Of a stretch of DNA of 64,000 nucleotides, positions 32,283 through 41,159 are shown piece after piece (position 1 is the stretch's first letter; each line of letters begins with the position of its first letter). The notes under the pieces are model-generated. The model did no database searches. It was not told where the DNA came from and worked only from the letters and a program-made list of their open reading frames with translations. A program made the position numbers and the translations under genes. The stretch is from Phycisphaerae bacterium (GTDB lineage Bacteria > Planctomycetota > Phycisphaerae > Phycisphaerales > UBA1924), in the NCBI GenBank assembly GCA_030432255.1, contig JAUIHS010000013.1, positions 55,693 to 119,692 on the forward strand, given 5' to 3'.

Positions 32283-33735
32283 ACACGTAATCAAATCCCG
32301 CCACGGCCTCTGACAACCCGCGCCCCTGGGAGGGCACTTCGCGGTCCTCGCCCGCATCGTCCAGTTCGATCGTCGTCTTCACAGCGCCGCCGTTGTCCAC
32401 GAGGTCGCCGCCCCAGGCGTACAGCACGTAGCCGCGGCAGCCGAACAGCACCTCCCCCTCCTCCAGCAGCCGATACCCGAAGGCTTGACCGGTCATCGGG
32501 TCCACCGGGACCTCCTCCAGGTATGCAGGCGTCAGGTCATCGAGTGATGTCGGCAGCGCGCCCTCGCGAACCCGGTGCCGCTCGACTGCGATCATCAGCC
32601 GCGTCGCACGGCGTCGGGCTTCGACCTCGTCGTAGGTGTTCACGAAGCGTCCCACGGCGGGCATCATCGTCCTGAGAACGAAGTTCTTCATGATGCGCTG
32701 TTCAACCTCGGCATCCGAGATCAGCGTGTTGGCGCGACGTTCCACAGGCGTCTGCCGGGAAGATGCGATCCATGCGTCGTAGAGTTCGTTCGCCGTCTCG
32801 GTCGTCTGCTTCTTCGACGGGAAGAACAGGTGGGACAGGTTCGCCCATCGCCCGAGCCCGCTCCCCATGGATTGCCCGATCCCGAGATCGCCGCTCATGT
32901 TCTGAAACTCCGACAACAGGAATCGTCCGTCCCCGTTCCCGCTGTCCGAGTGCGTGCGCTGCACGAAGTCCATGAACATCAACCGTTCGCCATCCAGCGC
33001 CGTCGCCGCTTCTCCCGCCAGCCCCTGCGCCAGGAGTGCATCCAGCGCTGCGAGAGTCTCATCGGGCAGGTCGCGCGCACACAGGAAGTGGCGCACGTGC
33101 CGCAACGCCAGCCCGTAGATCGCGTGACCGACGAGATGCTCGATCAGGAAAGCCGACTGCATGTACGTCCGACTCAGGCCGAGCATGCGTTCGAATCGGC
33201 GCACACCGGGATCGCCGTCACCAGAGGCGAAGTCCATCACCATCGCGGCGGCTTCCACCTGAGCGAGACCCCGGGCCCAGCGGAGGTCGGGAAGTTCGAT
33301 CATGATCACCGATCCCGACGCCGGTGGCCGACGCGCCCAGCCCGCTTCCACCAGCGCATCCAGGTGCACCGGGGCACCCTCCGCCTCCAGTCGCTCCAGG
33401 AAGAACGGCAACGCCGCCGGTGCGTCTATGCGCTCAGTTGTCAGCGCCGGAAACTCGAACTCCGGGCGACCTTCTCCGCCTTCATGCTGCCAGTCATCCT
33501 CGACCCGCTGGTATGCATCGCACGCCGCGACCAACTCGGGCCAGCCGTTCACGCTGCCCTCCGGCTGTGGCGACCGCTCATCCAGCAGGCGCTGCACCTC
33601 GGCATGGTAGTCCACCGCCGATCCCGGCTTCGCCTTGAGCGCAAACACCACCTGCCAGACCACGAGGGATCCGAACAGGAGGGCGAAGAGCAGAATCAGG
33701 TTGCGAAGACAGTAGATCGGTTTTCGGTCGGACAA
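32257..33735 (-). CDS. Membrane-anchored protein of unknown function
   Basis: A 492-residue protein with one N-terminal anchor (LRNLILLFALLFGSLVVWQV VFALK) and a large soluble remainder. The start codon is TTG at 33735, preceded by GGAG at a suitable distance. The C-terminal third has ATRLMIAVERHRVREGALPT and VDPMTGQAFGYRLLEEG, a pattern seen in uncharacterised planctomycete proteins that resembles the end of pilin-like or type II secretion pseudopilin proteins. I cannot assign a role. Its 3' end overlaps the convergent membrane-protein gene by 26 nt. Confidence 0.6.
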   Translation of the reverse strand: MSDRKPIYCLRNLILLFALLFGSLVVWQVVFALKAKPGSAVDYHAEVQRLLDERSPQPEGSVNGWPELVAACDAYQRVEDDWQHEGGEGRPEFEFPALTTERIDAPAALPFFLERLEAEGAPVHLDALVEAGWARRPPASGSVIMIELPDLRWARGLAQVEAAAMVMDFASGDGDPGVRRFERMLGLSRTYMQSAFLIEHLVGHAIYGLALRHVRHFLCARDLPDETLAALDALLAQGLAGEAATALDGERLMFMDFVQRTHSDSGNGDGRFLLSEFQNMSGDLGIGQSMGSGLGRWANLSHLFFPSKKQTTETANELYDAWIASSRQTPVERRANTLISDAEVEQRIMKNFVLRTMMPAVGRFVNTYDEVEARRRATRLMIAVERHRVREGALPTSLDDLTPAYLEEVPVDPMTGQAFGYRLLEEGEVLFGCRGYVLYAWGGDLVDNGGAVKTTIELDDAGEDREVPSQGRGLSEAVAGFDYVFNLGTGWE

Positions 33736-33840
33736 GCGAGGCTCCGGAGGCTGGGATGCGACGGATCAGGACAACCCGACGATGCCGCGATACCGGGCAT
33801 CTGTGTCCGCAGCATACCGCACGACCCGGATTCGCTTCCG

Positions 33841-35532
33841 TCACGCCGCTGCCCGGCGCTCGCCTTCGATGACCTGGAGGCAGACGTCGATGATCGCCTT
33901 TCGGCGATAGGGCTTGCACAGGAAGGCCCGGCAGCCCATGTCCTCACAGCGTTGCCGATCCTCTGGCATCACGCTCGCCGAGGCCGTGACGATCGGGGTC
34001 GCGAAGCCGATGCTCTGCAGGTACTCCATGGTTTCGAAGCCGTCCATGACCGGCATCTGGAGGTCCATCAGGACCACGTCGAACACTTCGCCGGACTCGA
34101 GAATGTCGAGTGCCTCACGCCCATGCATGGCGCGGACCATGTCCGCGCCGGCGCGCTCCAGGCAGAAGCGGGCCAACCGAGCGTTGTCCTCACCATCCTC
34201 GACGAGCAGCACCCGCCGACCCTCCAGCGGCTTGGCTTCCCATGTTTCCTCATCCACCTCGGACGTGGTCTGTTCCGCCAGCGCGGGATCCATCTCGGGG
34301 GCGTCCACCGTCACCGTGAAGTCGGATCCGACGCCGACTTCGCTCTCCACCACGATGTCGCCGCCCATCAGCCTCGCGAGATCGCGGCTGATCTTCAGGC
34401 CCAGTCCACTGCCCCCGAAGTGACGCGTCGTCGAGACATCCGCCTGCACGAATGCGCTGAACAACTGGCTGCATGTTTCCGCATCGATGCCGGGCCCGGT
34501 GTCGATGACACTGACCTGCAGGCGACCATGCTGATGCGTGGCCTCGATGCGCACATGTCCCCGGGACGTGAACTTGACAGCGTTGCTGACGAGGTTCGCG
34601 ACGACCTGCTTGATCCGCGTCGGATCCGTCCGGATGACCTGCGGCACGGAGTCGTGGCAATCCAGGATCAGGTCGATGCCGTGCTCGGCGGCGCGGGGCG
34701 CGAACAGGCGCTTCACATCCTCCAGCAGCACACGGATCTCAACCGGCCGGTGCTCGATCACCAGTCGGTCCGCTTCGATGCGTGACAGATCGAGCACATC
34801 GTTGATCAAGCCCAGCAGGTGATCCGTGTTGCGGCGGATCGTTTCGACATGCTCGGCGTGACGCTCCGCGTGATCACGATCCTCGCGCAGCAGGTCCGTG
34901 AAGCCGACGATTGCATTCATGGGTGTGCGGATCTCGTGGCTCATGTTCGCCAGGAAACGACTCTTCGCCTCCGAGTTCTCGTCAGCAACGGCCAGCGCGG
35001 CCTCCAGGTCGCGCGTCCGCTCTGCAACCAGCGCCTCCAGTTCCTCGTTGCGCCGCTCCAGCGACTCGCGCAGTTCGCGCTCCAGGCGCTTCGCCGACAG
35101 CGACACGCGGAATGGTTCGAGGTTGCCGGCGAACTTCCAGGTGAAGAAGGCCAGGGGCACGAGGCAGAATGAGACCAGTCGATATGCCGGCCAGAAGAAC
35201 ATGACCACCGAAGCCACGTAGCCGCAGACCGCGCACCACAGGAAGATCCATGCGAGGTCCATGAGTTTGGTGTTGCGATCGCGAGCCTCGGTTTCGAGGA
35301 AGGCGCGGCGCCAGAAGCGGAAGATCTTCAGGTAACCGGAGATCACGATGATGTTGAGCAACGCCAGCAGCCAGACCCACGGCCAGTCCGTGGTGCCGGC
35401 TTCGTTGGTCATGCAGTGGACCCGCGGCATGTACGTCCCGCCGCCGGTGAAGAAATCTACGAATCCGTTTCCGGTTGCAGACACGTCTCCGCCAACGCTT
35501 CCGCCATGATGGTCATGCAATGCCAAGCTCAA
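33841..35532 (-). CDS. Hybrid sensor histidine kinase / response regulator
   Basis: A 563-residue membrane kinase. Three membrane segments lie at about 51-70, 93-112 and 118-132, then a coiled linker (LERELRESLERRNEELEALV). The HisKA motif FLANMSHEIRTPMNAIVGF has phosphoacceptor His199. The ATPase domain shows N-box NLVSNAVKF (about 313-321), G1 DTGPG (344-348) and G2 GGSGLGL (373-379). A receiver domain covers about 438-555 with phosphoacceptor Asp490 in LMDLQMPVMDG and the conserved Lys in FLCKPY. No DNA-binding output is attached, so the signal must go to another protein. It diverges from a methyltransferase gene 154 nt away. Confidence 0.92.
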   Translation of the reverse strand: MSLALHDHHGGSVGGDVSATGNGFVDFFTGGGTYMPRVHCMTNEAGTTDWPWVWLLALLNIIVISGYLKIFRFWRRAFLETEARDRNTKLMDLAWIFLWCAVCGYVASVVMFFWPAYRLVSFCLVPLAFFTWKFAGNLEPFRVSLSAKRLERELRESLERRNEELEALVAERTRDLEAALAVADENSEAKSRFLANMSHEIRTPMNAIVGFTDLLREDRDHAERHAEHVETIRRNTDHLLGLINDVLDLSRIEADRLVIEHRPVEIRVLLEDVKRLFAPRAAEHGIDLILDCHDSVPQVIRTDPTRIKQVVANLVSNAVKFTSRGHVRIEATHQHGRLQVSVIDTGPGIDAETCSQLFSAFVQADVSTTRHFGGSGLGLKISRDLARLMGGDIVVESEVGVGSDFTVTVDAPEMDPALAEQTTSEVDEETWEAKPLEGRRVLLVEDGEDNARLARFCLERAGADMVRAMHGREALDILESGEVFDVVLMDLQMPVMDGFETMEYLQSIGFATPIVTASASVMPEDRQRCEDMGCRAFLCKPYRRKAIIDVCLQVIEGERRAAA

Positions 35533-35674
35533 CTCCCCTTCAGACGGCCATGACCGCCGTGGGCATGGACACTCAGGAGGTCATCGGCCCGACCGGGCGG
35601 TGGCTGGATCCGAACTGCGCTACATTTGAGGCTTGCAGGAATGCCTGTGCCGCCCCCAGTCACCGATCCCTGCG

Positions 35675-35680
35675 TACCAT
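35675..35680 (+). promoter_or_regulatory. -10 box TACCAT, leaderless promoter
   Basis: TACCAT ends 6 nt before the ATG at 35687. Confidence 0.45.
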
Positions 35681-35686
35681 GTCGTC

Positions 35687-36328
35687 ATGCCCAATACAGA
35701 AGGTGATCCCGCATACCTTGAGCCTTATCGGAACGCCGTACGCACGCACGGGGCTTCGTTCGAGGCCACCCTGTGGCACAGCCGCGAGAAGCAACTCGAG
35801 CGCTTCGCGGTCATCGCCGAGACCACCGACTGCACCGACCGCGTCATCCTCGATGCCGGGTGTGGCCTGGGTGATTTCGCGGCCTTCCTCGACACCTGCG
35901 AGATCCGATACAAGCGCTATATCGGACTCGAAGCCCTCCCCGAAATGGTGGAACAGGCCCGCGCGCGTCATCTCCCCGATGCGGAGTTTCATGTCGCCGA
36001 CTTTGCAGCGGATCCGACACTCTTCGCCCGTTACGCGCCCGACATCATCACGTTCTCCGGATCGCTCAATACGTTTGAACGAGATCCGTTGCTCTCCGTG
36101 ATCGACCACGCGTTCGACGCCGCAGCGGAAGCGGTGGTCTTCAACGTGCTCAGCAGCCGCAATGACAAGGCGCCCCAGGAACCCGGCGACCCCGCCATCC
36201 GCCATGATCCCCTCGCCCTCCTGGAGCACGCACTTCAGAGGACCCCGGGTGTCGCGTTCCGCCAGGAGTACATGGATGGACACGACGCCACGATCGGAAT
36301 GTGGAAGTCAGAGAAGCCCGGCATCTAA
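35687..36328 (+). CDS. Class I SAM-dependent methyltransferase
   Basis: A 213-residue protein with the SAM-binding motif VILDAGCGLGDFAAF (motif I), then YIGLEALPEMVEQAR (acidic loop) and DFAADPTLFA..DIITFSGSLNTF (motif post-I to IV). It has no extra domain that would identify the substrate; small-molecule methylation is likely. The frame is open for 18 codons upstream, but the ATG at 35687 is chosen by the -10 spacing and fits the family start. The stop overlaps the stop of the convergent gene by 4 nt. Confidence 0.8.
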   Translation: MPNTEGDPAYLEPYRNAVRTHGASFEATLWHSREKQLERFAVIAETTDCTDRVILDAGCGLGDFAAFLDTCEIRYKRYIGLEALPEMVEQARARHLPDAEFHVADFAADPTLFARYAPDIITFSGSLNTFERDPLLSVIDHAFDAAAEAVVFNVLSSRNDKAPQEPGDPAIRHDPLALLEHALQRTPGVAFRQEYMDGHDATIGMWKSEKPGI

Positions 36329-37026
36329 CGCGCCACTGGTGAGACGCTGATCTCCGAACCGGCGGCGAGAACGGTTGACTTCGGGGGGAGATCGTTCATG
36401 TCGGCCCATTCGTCGCCGTAGAGCGCGGCCCAGTCGACATCGAGACGGATCTCACGAATGGGGTGCACCTGCCAGACGGGGTGGTCCACGCGGTAGTGGA
36501 GCAGCCGGTTGGTCCGCCGCGTGACGCCGTACCCCCAAGAGTGCTCCTTGAACCAGTGCTCATCGGAGTCATCGGGGGGCGTATGGGCGTGGGCGTCCGC
36601 GATGGCGCCGATGCGATGCGTGCGGCCGCCGATGCGGATGGTGTAGTCGACATCGAGTTCGTCATCGGTGACCTGGGCGGTGCCGGTCATGGGCGCCGTC
36701 GCGTAGGGCTCGTTGTAGCGGAGGCGCGCGATGGTGGAGATCATGCGCCGGGGCACGTATTCGCGCACGAACATGACGCCGCGCTGATCGCCGTGTCGCA
36801 CATAGAAGCGCAGGTTGACTTCCGGGAAGCGGACGTAGCCGGGCCAGTGGACTCCTTTGACGCGCGTGTCCTGGAAGTCGAAGGCGACAAGGCTGACCCA
36901 GGCGCTGTCGTGCCGCGAGTCGAGCGTGAGTCCCGGTGCGAGCCGCGGCTGGAGCCTTTCCGGCGGGACGGGCCAGGAGAAGATGCAGAGGTTGACCCAG
37001 CGTGCGGTGAGGAAGTGGCGCGGCAT
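36325..37026 (-). CDS. DUF2071 (YqjF-like) protein
   Basis: A 233-residue protein of the DUF2071 family, which shares the acetoacetate decarboxylase-like fold. Marks are FLTARWVNLCIFSWPVPPER at the start, LVAFDFQDTRVKGVHWP, VRFPEVNLRFYVRHGDQRGV and MFVREYVPRR, and late FKEHSWGYGVTRR. Its biochemical role is not known in any well-studied organism. The start at 37026 is supported by TATCAT ending 6 nt upstream; the longer open frame before it is simple-repeat DNA. It is convergent with the methyltransferase, with a 4-nt overlap. Confidence 0.8.
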   Translation of the reverse strand: MPRHFLTARWVNLCIFSWPVPPERLQPRLAPGLTLDSRHDSAWVSLVAFDFQDTRVKGVHWPGYVRFPEVNLRFYVRHGDQRGVMFVREYVPRRMISTIARLRYNEPYATAPMTGTAQVTDDELDVDYTIRIGGRTHRIGAIADAHAHTPPDDSDEHWFKEHSWGYGVTRRTNRLLHYRVDHPVWQVHPIREIRLDVDWAALYGDEWADMNDLPPKSTVLAAGSEISVSPVAR

Positions 37027-37032
37027 GGTGGC

Positions 37033-37038
37033 ATGATA
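37033..37038 (-). promoter_or_regulatory. -10 box TATCAT, leaderless promoter
   Basis: On the minus strand TATCAT ends 6 nt before the ATG at 37026. Confidence 0.5.
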
Positions 37039-37372
37039 GAGGTTGGGATTGGGGTTTCCGGGCGTTGGGTTGTTGCTTCTGGCTTCTGGCTTCTGGCTTC
37101 TGGCCCCGTCCCGGGAGTGGGTCCCCTGTCGGCTCGGAGAGGGAGGGGGGACGCAGGTGGATCTCTGCAAGTAGATTGATTGCAAAGAGTTATGACCTTC
37201 CAGAGTGCTTACGGGACAACGTCCGGTTGCGCACTTCTTGCGCCAGGTTCGGCCAAAATCGGAAAAACACCCTTGAATCGGTGGGTTTTCGTCGTACAGT
37301 GCGCATGCACGTTAGAGGAAACTCTCATTCGAGAGAGTCAGAAGAAACGCACAGTCAAGTCAGGAGACAAAC
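37039..37372 (+). promoter_or_regulatory. Intergenic region: simple repeats, then promoter and leader of the PEP-CTERM-like gene
   Basis: 37045-37110 holds GGCTTCTGGCTTCTGGCTTC-type repeats. A plausible promoter follows: -35 TTGAAT (about 37272-37277), 16-nt spacer and -10 TACAGT (about 37294-37299). That gives a leader of about 65 nt with a hairpin ACTCTC-ATTCGA-GAGAGT. AGGAG then precedes the ATG at 37373, one of the few clear Shine-Dalgarno sites in the window. Confidence 0.55.
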
Positions 37373-37912
37373 ATGAATCGCGCTGTTTTTTGTGCTGTCG
37401 TTGCGTCCGCAGCGAGTGGTTCCGCCTTTGGTGCCTTCGCGAGCAACCTCGTGGATTCGAACAATGCTGATCCCTTCGGCTCCGGCATCGTGACCGGTGC
37501 TCCGACGAACGATGGCTACTTCTTCCCGAATACGTCCGCCACGGATGCGTTCGTGACGGTCAGCTTCGCGGTGCCGTTCGTTGACGGCCCGGGATTCGAC
37601 ATGGAAGTCTACGATGCCGCTGACGGGGCCGTCGACCTTGCTGAGGAGGCGGATGTCTTCGTCAGCGCCAACAACGTTGACTTCTTCTATGCCGGAACGA
37701 TCGTTGGCGGTCCCGCCGGAACGAACCTGATCGACCTTTCGGACAACGGCCTGAATGGTGCCTATACCTACGTCAAGGTGATGCACACCCCGATCGGTTC
37801 CGGTGACGGTATCGACCTCGATGCCGTTGAGACGTACTACGTCCCGACCCCCGCCACGCTCTCCGCACTCGCGGGTGCCGGTCTGCTGGCGACCCGCCGC
37901 CGCCGCGGCTGA
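37373..37912 (+). CDS. Secreted PEP-CTERM-like surface protein
   Basis: A 179-residue exported protein: signal peptide MNRAVFCAVVASAASGSAFG, a beta-rich middle with many Asp, Asn and Gly, and a C-terminal sorting signal VPTPATLSALAGAGLLATRR. The tail has the PEP-CTERM layout of motif, hydrophobic span and Arg cluster, with Thr replacing the usual Glu of VPEP. In systems that carry exosortase, such tails are cut and the protein is placed in the envelope or matrix. No exosortase gene lies in this window. It has an SD site, its own promoter and a strong terminator, consistent with high expression. Confidence 0.8.
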   Translation: MNRAVFCAVVASAASGSAFGAFASNLVDSNNADPFGSGIVTGAPTNDGYFFPNTSATDAFVTVSFAVPFVDGPGFDMEVYDAADGAVDLAEEADVFVSANNVDFFYAGTIVGGPAGTNLIDLSDNGLNGAYTYVKVMHTPIGSGDGIDLDAVETYYVPTPATLSALAGAGLLATRRRRG

Positions 37913-37947
37913 ACTGGTCTTTGACCAACAAGTGACTGAACTGAGAG

Positions 37948-37972
37948 CCCACCCTTCGGGGTGGGTTTTTTT
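37948..37972 (+). terminator. Rho-independent terminator with UUCG loop
   Basis: CCCACCC-TTCG-GGGTGGG followed by seven T. A textbook terminator 36 nt after the PEP-CTERM-like gene. Confidence 0.95.
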
Positions 37973-38009
37973 GTAGGCATTGGGCACCCGGCAATCGGGG
38001 TTGATTGCC

Positions 38010-39065
38010 TCAGCCGCTGACCTTGGCGAAGAGGTCGGCGAGTTTGCGCTGGGGGCGGGCCTTCCAGGCGTTGCGGTGCCAGGCATCACTGACGAGGAGG
38101 GGGAGGAGGGTGGTGACCTCGCCGTAGACCATCTGTTCGTGAACGACGTCGACCTTGCCCCAGGAGCACGCCTCGCGCAGGGTGGAACTGGAAAGGGCGC
38201 CATCGCGGACGTCCGCGACGGTGAACTGGATGGCGTACTTGTGCATCGGGGCGTCGTCGGTGAGGAGTTCCGCAGCGACCACGATGTCCTGAGCGAAGTT
38301 CTTGGGGACGCCGCCGCCCATCATGAGCAGGCCGGTCTCGCGGTTGGCGAGTTTGATCTCGGTGAGTTCGCGGAAGTCGGCACCGGAGTCGATCGCGGCG
38401 AAGGGCTTGCCTGTCTTCTGGCGCTCATACTGGTGCATCACGACGCCGAAGCCTGCGGAGCAGTCGGAGAAGGCGGGGATGAAGATGGGAACGCGGCGTT
38501 CATACGCGGTGCGCACGATGGAGCGCGTATCCGGATGGTGCTTGGCGAGGTAGGCACCCATGGCATCGACGAACTCACGTGAACTGCACGCGATGGGTTC
38601 GAAGTCATCGAAGATGCGCTTCATGACGTCATCGCAGTCGCGCAGCTGTTCCTCGTCGATGTAGGTGTCGTAGATGCGGTCGATCATGAGGTCGCGGAGC
38701 GTGGGGTCGTCGACGACCGGGGCTTCCGGGGAGCCGGGGGCGATGTAATGGCGGTAGCCCAGGCCCTCGAAGAAGTCCTGGTCGACGATGTTGGCGCCCG
38801 TGGAAACGATGGCATCGACCATGTTCGCCTCGAGGAGGCAGAGGATCGCTTCCTTCATTCCCGCGGAGACCAGTGAACCGGCGAGGGTCAGGATGACGGC
38901 GCAGTCCCTGTCGGCGGTCATCTGGTGGAAGATGTCCGCGGCGGTCGCCAGGTTGCGCGCCTGGAAGGCGGTCTTCCCGAACGCCTCCATGATGGGGCGG
39001 GCGTCGAAGGCCTTCGGGTCGACATGGACGACGGGGTTGGCGAGCAGTTCGGACTTGGTGGGCAT
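38010..39065 (-). CDS. Deoxyhypusine synthase-like protein
   Basis: A 351-residue member of the deoxyhypusine synthase family. Marks are AVILTLAGSLVSAGMKEAIL, VDAIVSTGANIVDQDFFEGL, PIFIPAFSDCSAGFGV and EACSWGKVDVVHEQ, which keeps the Lys that forms the covalent intermediate in true synthases. In eukaryotes and archaea the enzyme moves the aminobutyl group of spermidine to eIF5A/aIF5A. Bacteria have no hypusine, and bacterial homologues have been linked to homospermidine or other polyamine transfers, so the substrate here is open. GGAG lies near the start. No polyamine genes are adjacent. Confidence 0.85.
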   Translation of the reverse strand: MPTKSELLANPVVHVDPKAFDARPIMEAFGKTAFQARNLATAADIFHQMTADRDCAVILTLAGSLVSAGMKEAILCLLEANMVDAIVSTGANIVDQDFFEGLGYRHYIAPGSPEAPVVDDPTLRDLMIDRIYDTYIDEEQLRDCDDVMKRIFDDFEPIACSSREFVDAMGAYLAKHHPDTRSIVRTAYERRVPIFIPAFSDCSAGFGVVMHQYERQKTGKPFAAIDSGADFRELTEIKLANRETGLLMMGGGVPKNFAQDIVVAAELLTDDAPMHKYAIQFTVADVRDGALSSSTLREACSWGKVDVVHEQMVYGEVTTLLPLLVSDAWHRNAWKARPQRKLADLFAKVSG

Positions 39066-39231
39066 CGGGAGATGACTCCGGGGATGGGGGGACGAATGGA
39101 ACTGTCATTGTAGAATCTTCACGGGACGCGGGAAACGGGAAGGGCGTTAGACTGCCTTCGACCGGCAGGAACTTCGGGGCGCTTCGCTCCACGTTGCAGA
39201 ACTGAATCGGATCTGACGGAGGGATGTGGCG

Positions 39232-39417
39232 ATGATTGGCTGGTACATGGAACTGCACTGGGCGTTTCGTCTGGGACTCGCTCTGCTGATTCTGGGTGTG
39301 GGTGCGGCACGCTACTTCCTCGAGGGCGTGTTCTGGGTATGGCCGTGGGCGATTGGCGGACTGATGCTCTGCCTCTCCCTGCCGAACCGGGATGACCGCA
39401 GCAAATACAACTTCTGA
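39232..39417 (+). CDS. Small membrane protein
   Basis: A 61-residue protein with two hydrophobic spans (LHWAFRLGLALLILGVGAARY and VFWVWPWAIGGLMLCLSLP) and a short polar tail (NRDDRSKYNF). GGAGGG lies 8 nt before the ATG at 39232, which is preferred over the in-frame GTG at 39226. TAGAAT near 39111 may be its promoter. It stands alone between the DHS-like gene and the HMG-CoA lyase gene. No family is recognised. Confidence 0.6.
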   Translation: MIGWYMELHWAFRLGLALLILGVGAARYFLEGVFWVWPWAIGGLMLCLSLPNRDDRSKYNF

Positions 39418-39470
39418 GGCAGACACCCCCACCCGAACATTGCTCTCATGGTCTCTTCATGTGCGTGGTT

Positions 39471-39476
39471 TATGAT
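39471..39476 (+). promoter_or_regulatory. -10 box TATGAT, leaderless promoter
   Basis: TATGAT ends 6 nt before the ATG at 39483 of the HMG-CoA lyase gene, and so drives the three-gene plus-strand cluster. Confidence 0.55.
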
Positions 39477-39482
39477 ACGGGT

Positions 39483-40409
39483 ATGTCTGAGAAGGTACGT
39501 ATTACGGATGTCTCGCCCCGCGACGGGCTTCAGAATGAACCAGAGATCATCGCCACGGACGACAAGATTCGCCTGATCCGGCGTCTGCTTGCGTCAGGGG
39601 TGGATGAGATCGAAGTGACGAGTTTCGTGTCGCCGCGCTGGGTGCCGCAACTCGCGGACGGCCCCGCGGTGATCGAAGCGATAGGCGTGGAAGCGACCTG
39701 CATGGCGGATGCGCCACAGCTGTCGGTGCTGGTGCCGAACGAGCAGGGATTCGAGGAAGCCCTGCTGGCCCGCGAGCAGGGAGTGCCCCTGAAGATCGCG
39801 ATGTTCGCCGCCGCCTCGGAAACATTCTCGCAGCAGAACACGAACGGCACGATTGCCGAGGTGATTGATCGGTTCAGGCCGATCGTGCCGCGGGCGGCTG
39901 AGCTTGAGATGCCGATTCGCTTCTACGTTTCGTGCGTGGTGGAGTGCCCCTTCGAGGGGCGGATCAAGCCGGCGGCGGTGCGTGGCGTGGTGGATCAACT
40001 GCTCGAACTGCATGACTCCCCCACTGTCGACATCGACCTCGGCGAGACGATCGGTGTCGCGACACCGGACGACATCAACGCTCTCCTCGACGCGTTCGAT
40101 GACTCGCACATCGAGCGCATGACACTGCACCTGCATGACACGCAGGGGCGGGCCGCGGATTGCGTCGCGGCAGCGCTGCAGCGCGGTGTGCGTTCGTTTG
40201 ATGGCTCGGCGGGCGGGTTGGGCGGCTGCCCGTATGCCTCGACGGAAGAGCGCCGGGCGCCCGGGAACATCGCCACCGAATCACTCGTGCAGCGGGTGGA
40301 GGCGGAGGGCTTCGAGACGGGAGTGGACACGGAGCGGCTGGAAGCGGCCGCCGTGTGTGCCCGGGAGATCGTGCTGACGGCACGGAGCGGTATGGGAGGG
40401 CTCACGTGA
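39483..40409 (+). CDS. mvaB: Hydroxymethylglutaryl-CoA lyase
   Basis: A 308-residue TIM-barrel lyase that splits HMG-CoA into acetoacetate and acetyl-CoA, the last step of leucine breakdown. It begins VRITDVSPRDGLQNEP, has IEVTSFVSPRWVPQL, VDIDLGETIGVATP, LHLHDTQGRA and the signature GGLGGCPYASTEERRAPGN, including the catalytic Cys in GGCPYA. The length matches the family. Its stop overlaps the start of the next gene as GTGA, so it heads an operon with two enoyl-CoA hydratases. The 8 codons upstream in frame are ignored because of the -10 spacing. Confidence 0.93.
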   Translation: MSEKVRITDVSPRDGLQNEPEIIATDDKIRLIRRLLASGVDEIEVTSFVSPRWVPQLADGPAVIEAIGVEATCMADAPQLSVLVPNEQGFEEALLAREQGVPLKIAMFAAASETFSQQNTNGTIAEVIDRFRPIVPRAAELEMPIRFYVSCVVECPFEGRIKPAAVRGVVDQLLELHDSPTVDIDLGETIGVATPDDINALLDAFDDSHIERMTLHLHDTQGRAADCVAAALQRGVRSFDGSAGGLGGCPYASTEERRAPGNIATESLVQRVEAEGFETGVDTERLEAAAVCAREIVLTARSGMGGLT

Positions 40410-41131
40410 TCGAGGTGCAGGATGCGGATGGCATCCGCACGATCATGCTGTCCCGGCCGGACAAGCGGAATGCAATGACACCGGCCATGCTGGACGGGTT
40501 GAGTGACGCGGCGTCCGGTCATGATGCGCACGTGGTGCTGCTGCTGGGTGAAGGGCGAACATTCTGCGCGGGGTTTGATCTCACGGCATGCAGAGATGAT
40601 GACAAGGCGTTGCCGGCGTTGCTGACGGGGTTGTCGCATGCCATCCGCGCCTTGCGAACGGGTCCGGCCCCCGTGGTGATCGGCGCACACGGCGCCGCGA
40701 TCGCCGGAGGCTGTGCGTTGCTGGGCGCGGGCGACATCGTGATCACGAACAACGATGCAAAGCTGGGCTACCCGGTGGTCCGGCTGGGGATCAGCCCGGC
40801 AGTGAGTGCGCCGACATCCGTCGCGACGTGCGGCGATCGGCGGACACGGGAACTCATGCTGGACCCGAAACTCATTGACGGTGCAACGGCACTGCGCATG
40901 GGCCTCGTCGCAGAGTCGCTGGCCTATGCGGACGGCGCGATCGCCCGGGCGCGCGAGGTGGCGCAGTCGCTGGCGGCCAAGCCACCGGGGGCCCTGGCGC
41001 GAACCAAGCTGTGGCTGAACGAAGTCGAAGGCGTCCGTGGAGACACCTTTGATGCGGCGCTGGAGGCGTCGCTCGCACTGGTGGATGGCGAAGAAGGCAA
41101 GCGGATGCTCGCGGCGGCATGGACGTCGTAG
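40406..41131 (+). CDS. Enoyl-CoA hydratase/isomerase family protein lacking a catalytic Glu
   Basis: A 241-residue crotonase-fold protein. It starts with GTG at 40406, overlapping the lyase stop, and GGGAGGG lies just upstream. The oxyanion-hole regions are present (FCAGFDLT and AHGAAIAGGCALLGAG). The segment that carries the general-acid Glu in hydratases reads LGYPVVRLGISPAV, with Val124 where Glu stands in the neighbouring paralogue (YPEVDLG). It may therefore have lost hydratase activity, act on another CoA ester, or be a non-catalytic partner of the next gene product. Confidence 0.8.
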   Translation: MIEVQDADGIRTIMLSRPDKRNAMTPAMLDGLSDAASGHDAHVVLLLGEGRTFCAGFDLTACRDDDKALPALLTGLSHAIRALRTGPAPVVIGAHGAAIAGGCALLGAGDIVITNNDAKLGYPVVRLGISPAVSAPTSVATCGDRRTRELMLDPKLIDGATALRMGLVAESLAYADGAIARAREVAQSLAAKPPGALARTKLWLNEVEGVRGDTFDAALEASLALVDGEEGKRMLAAAWTS

Positions 41132-41159
41132 GCCCTGACCACACGGAGTGAACGACACG

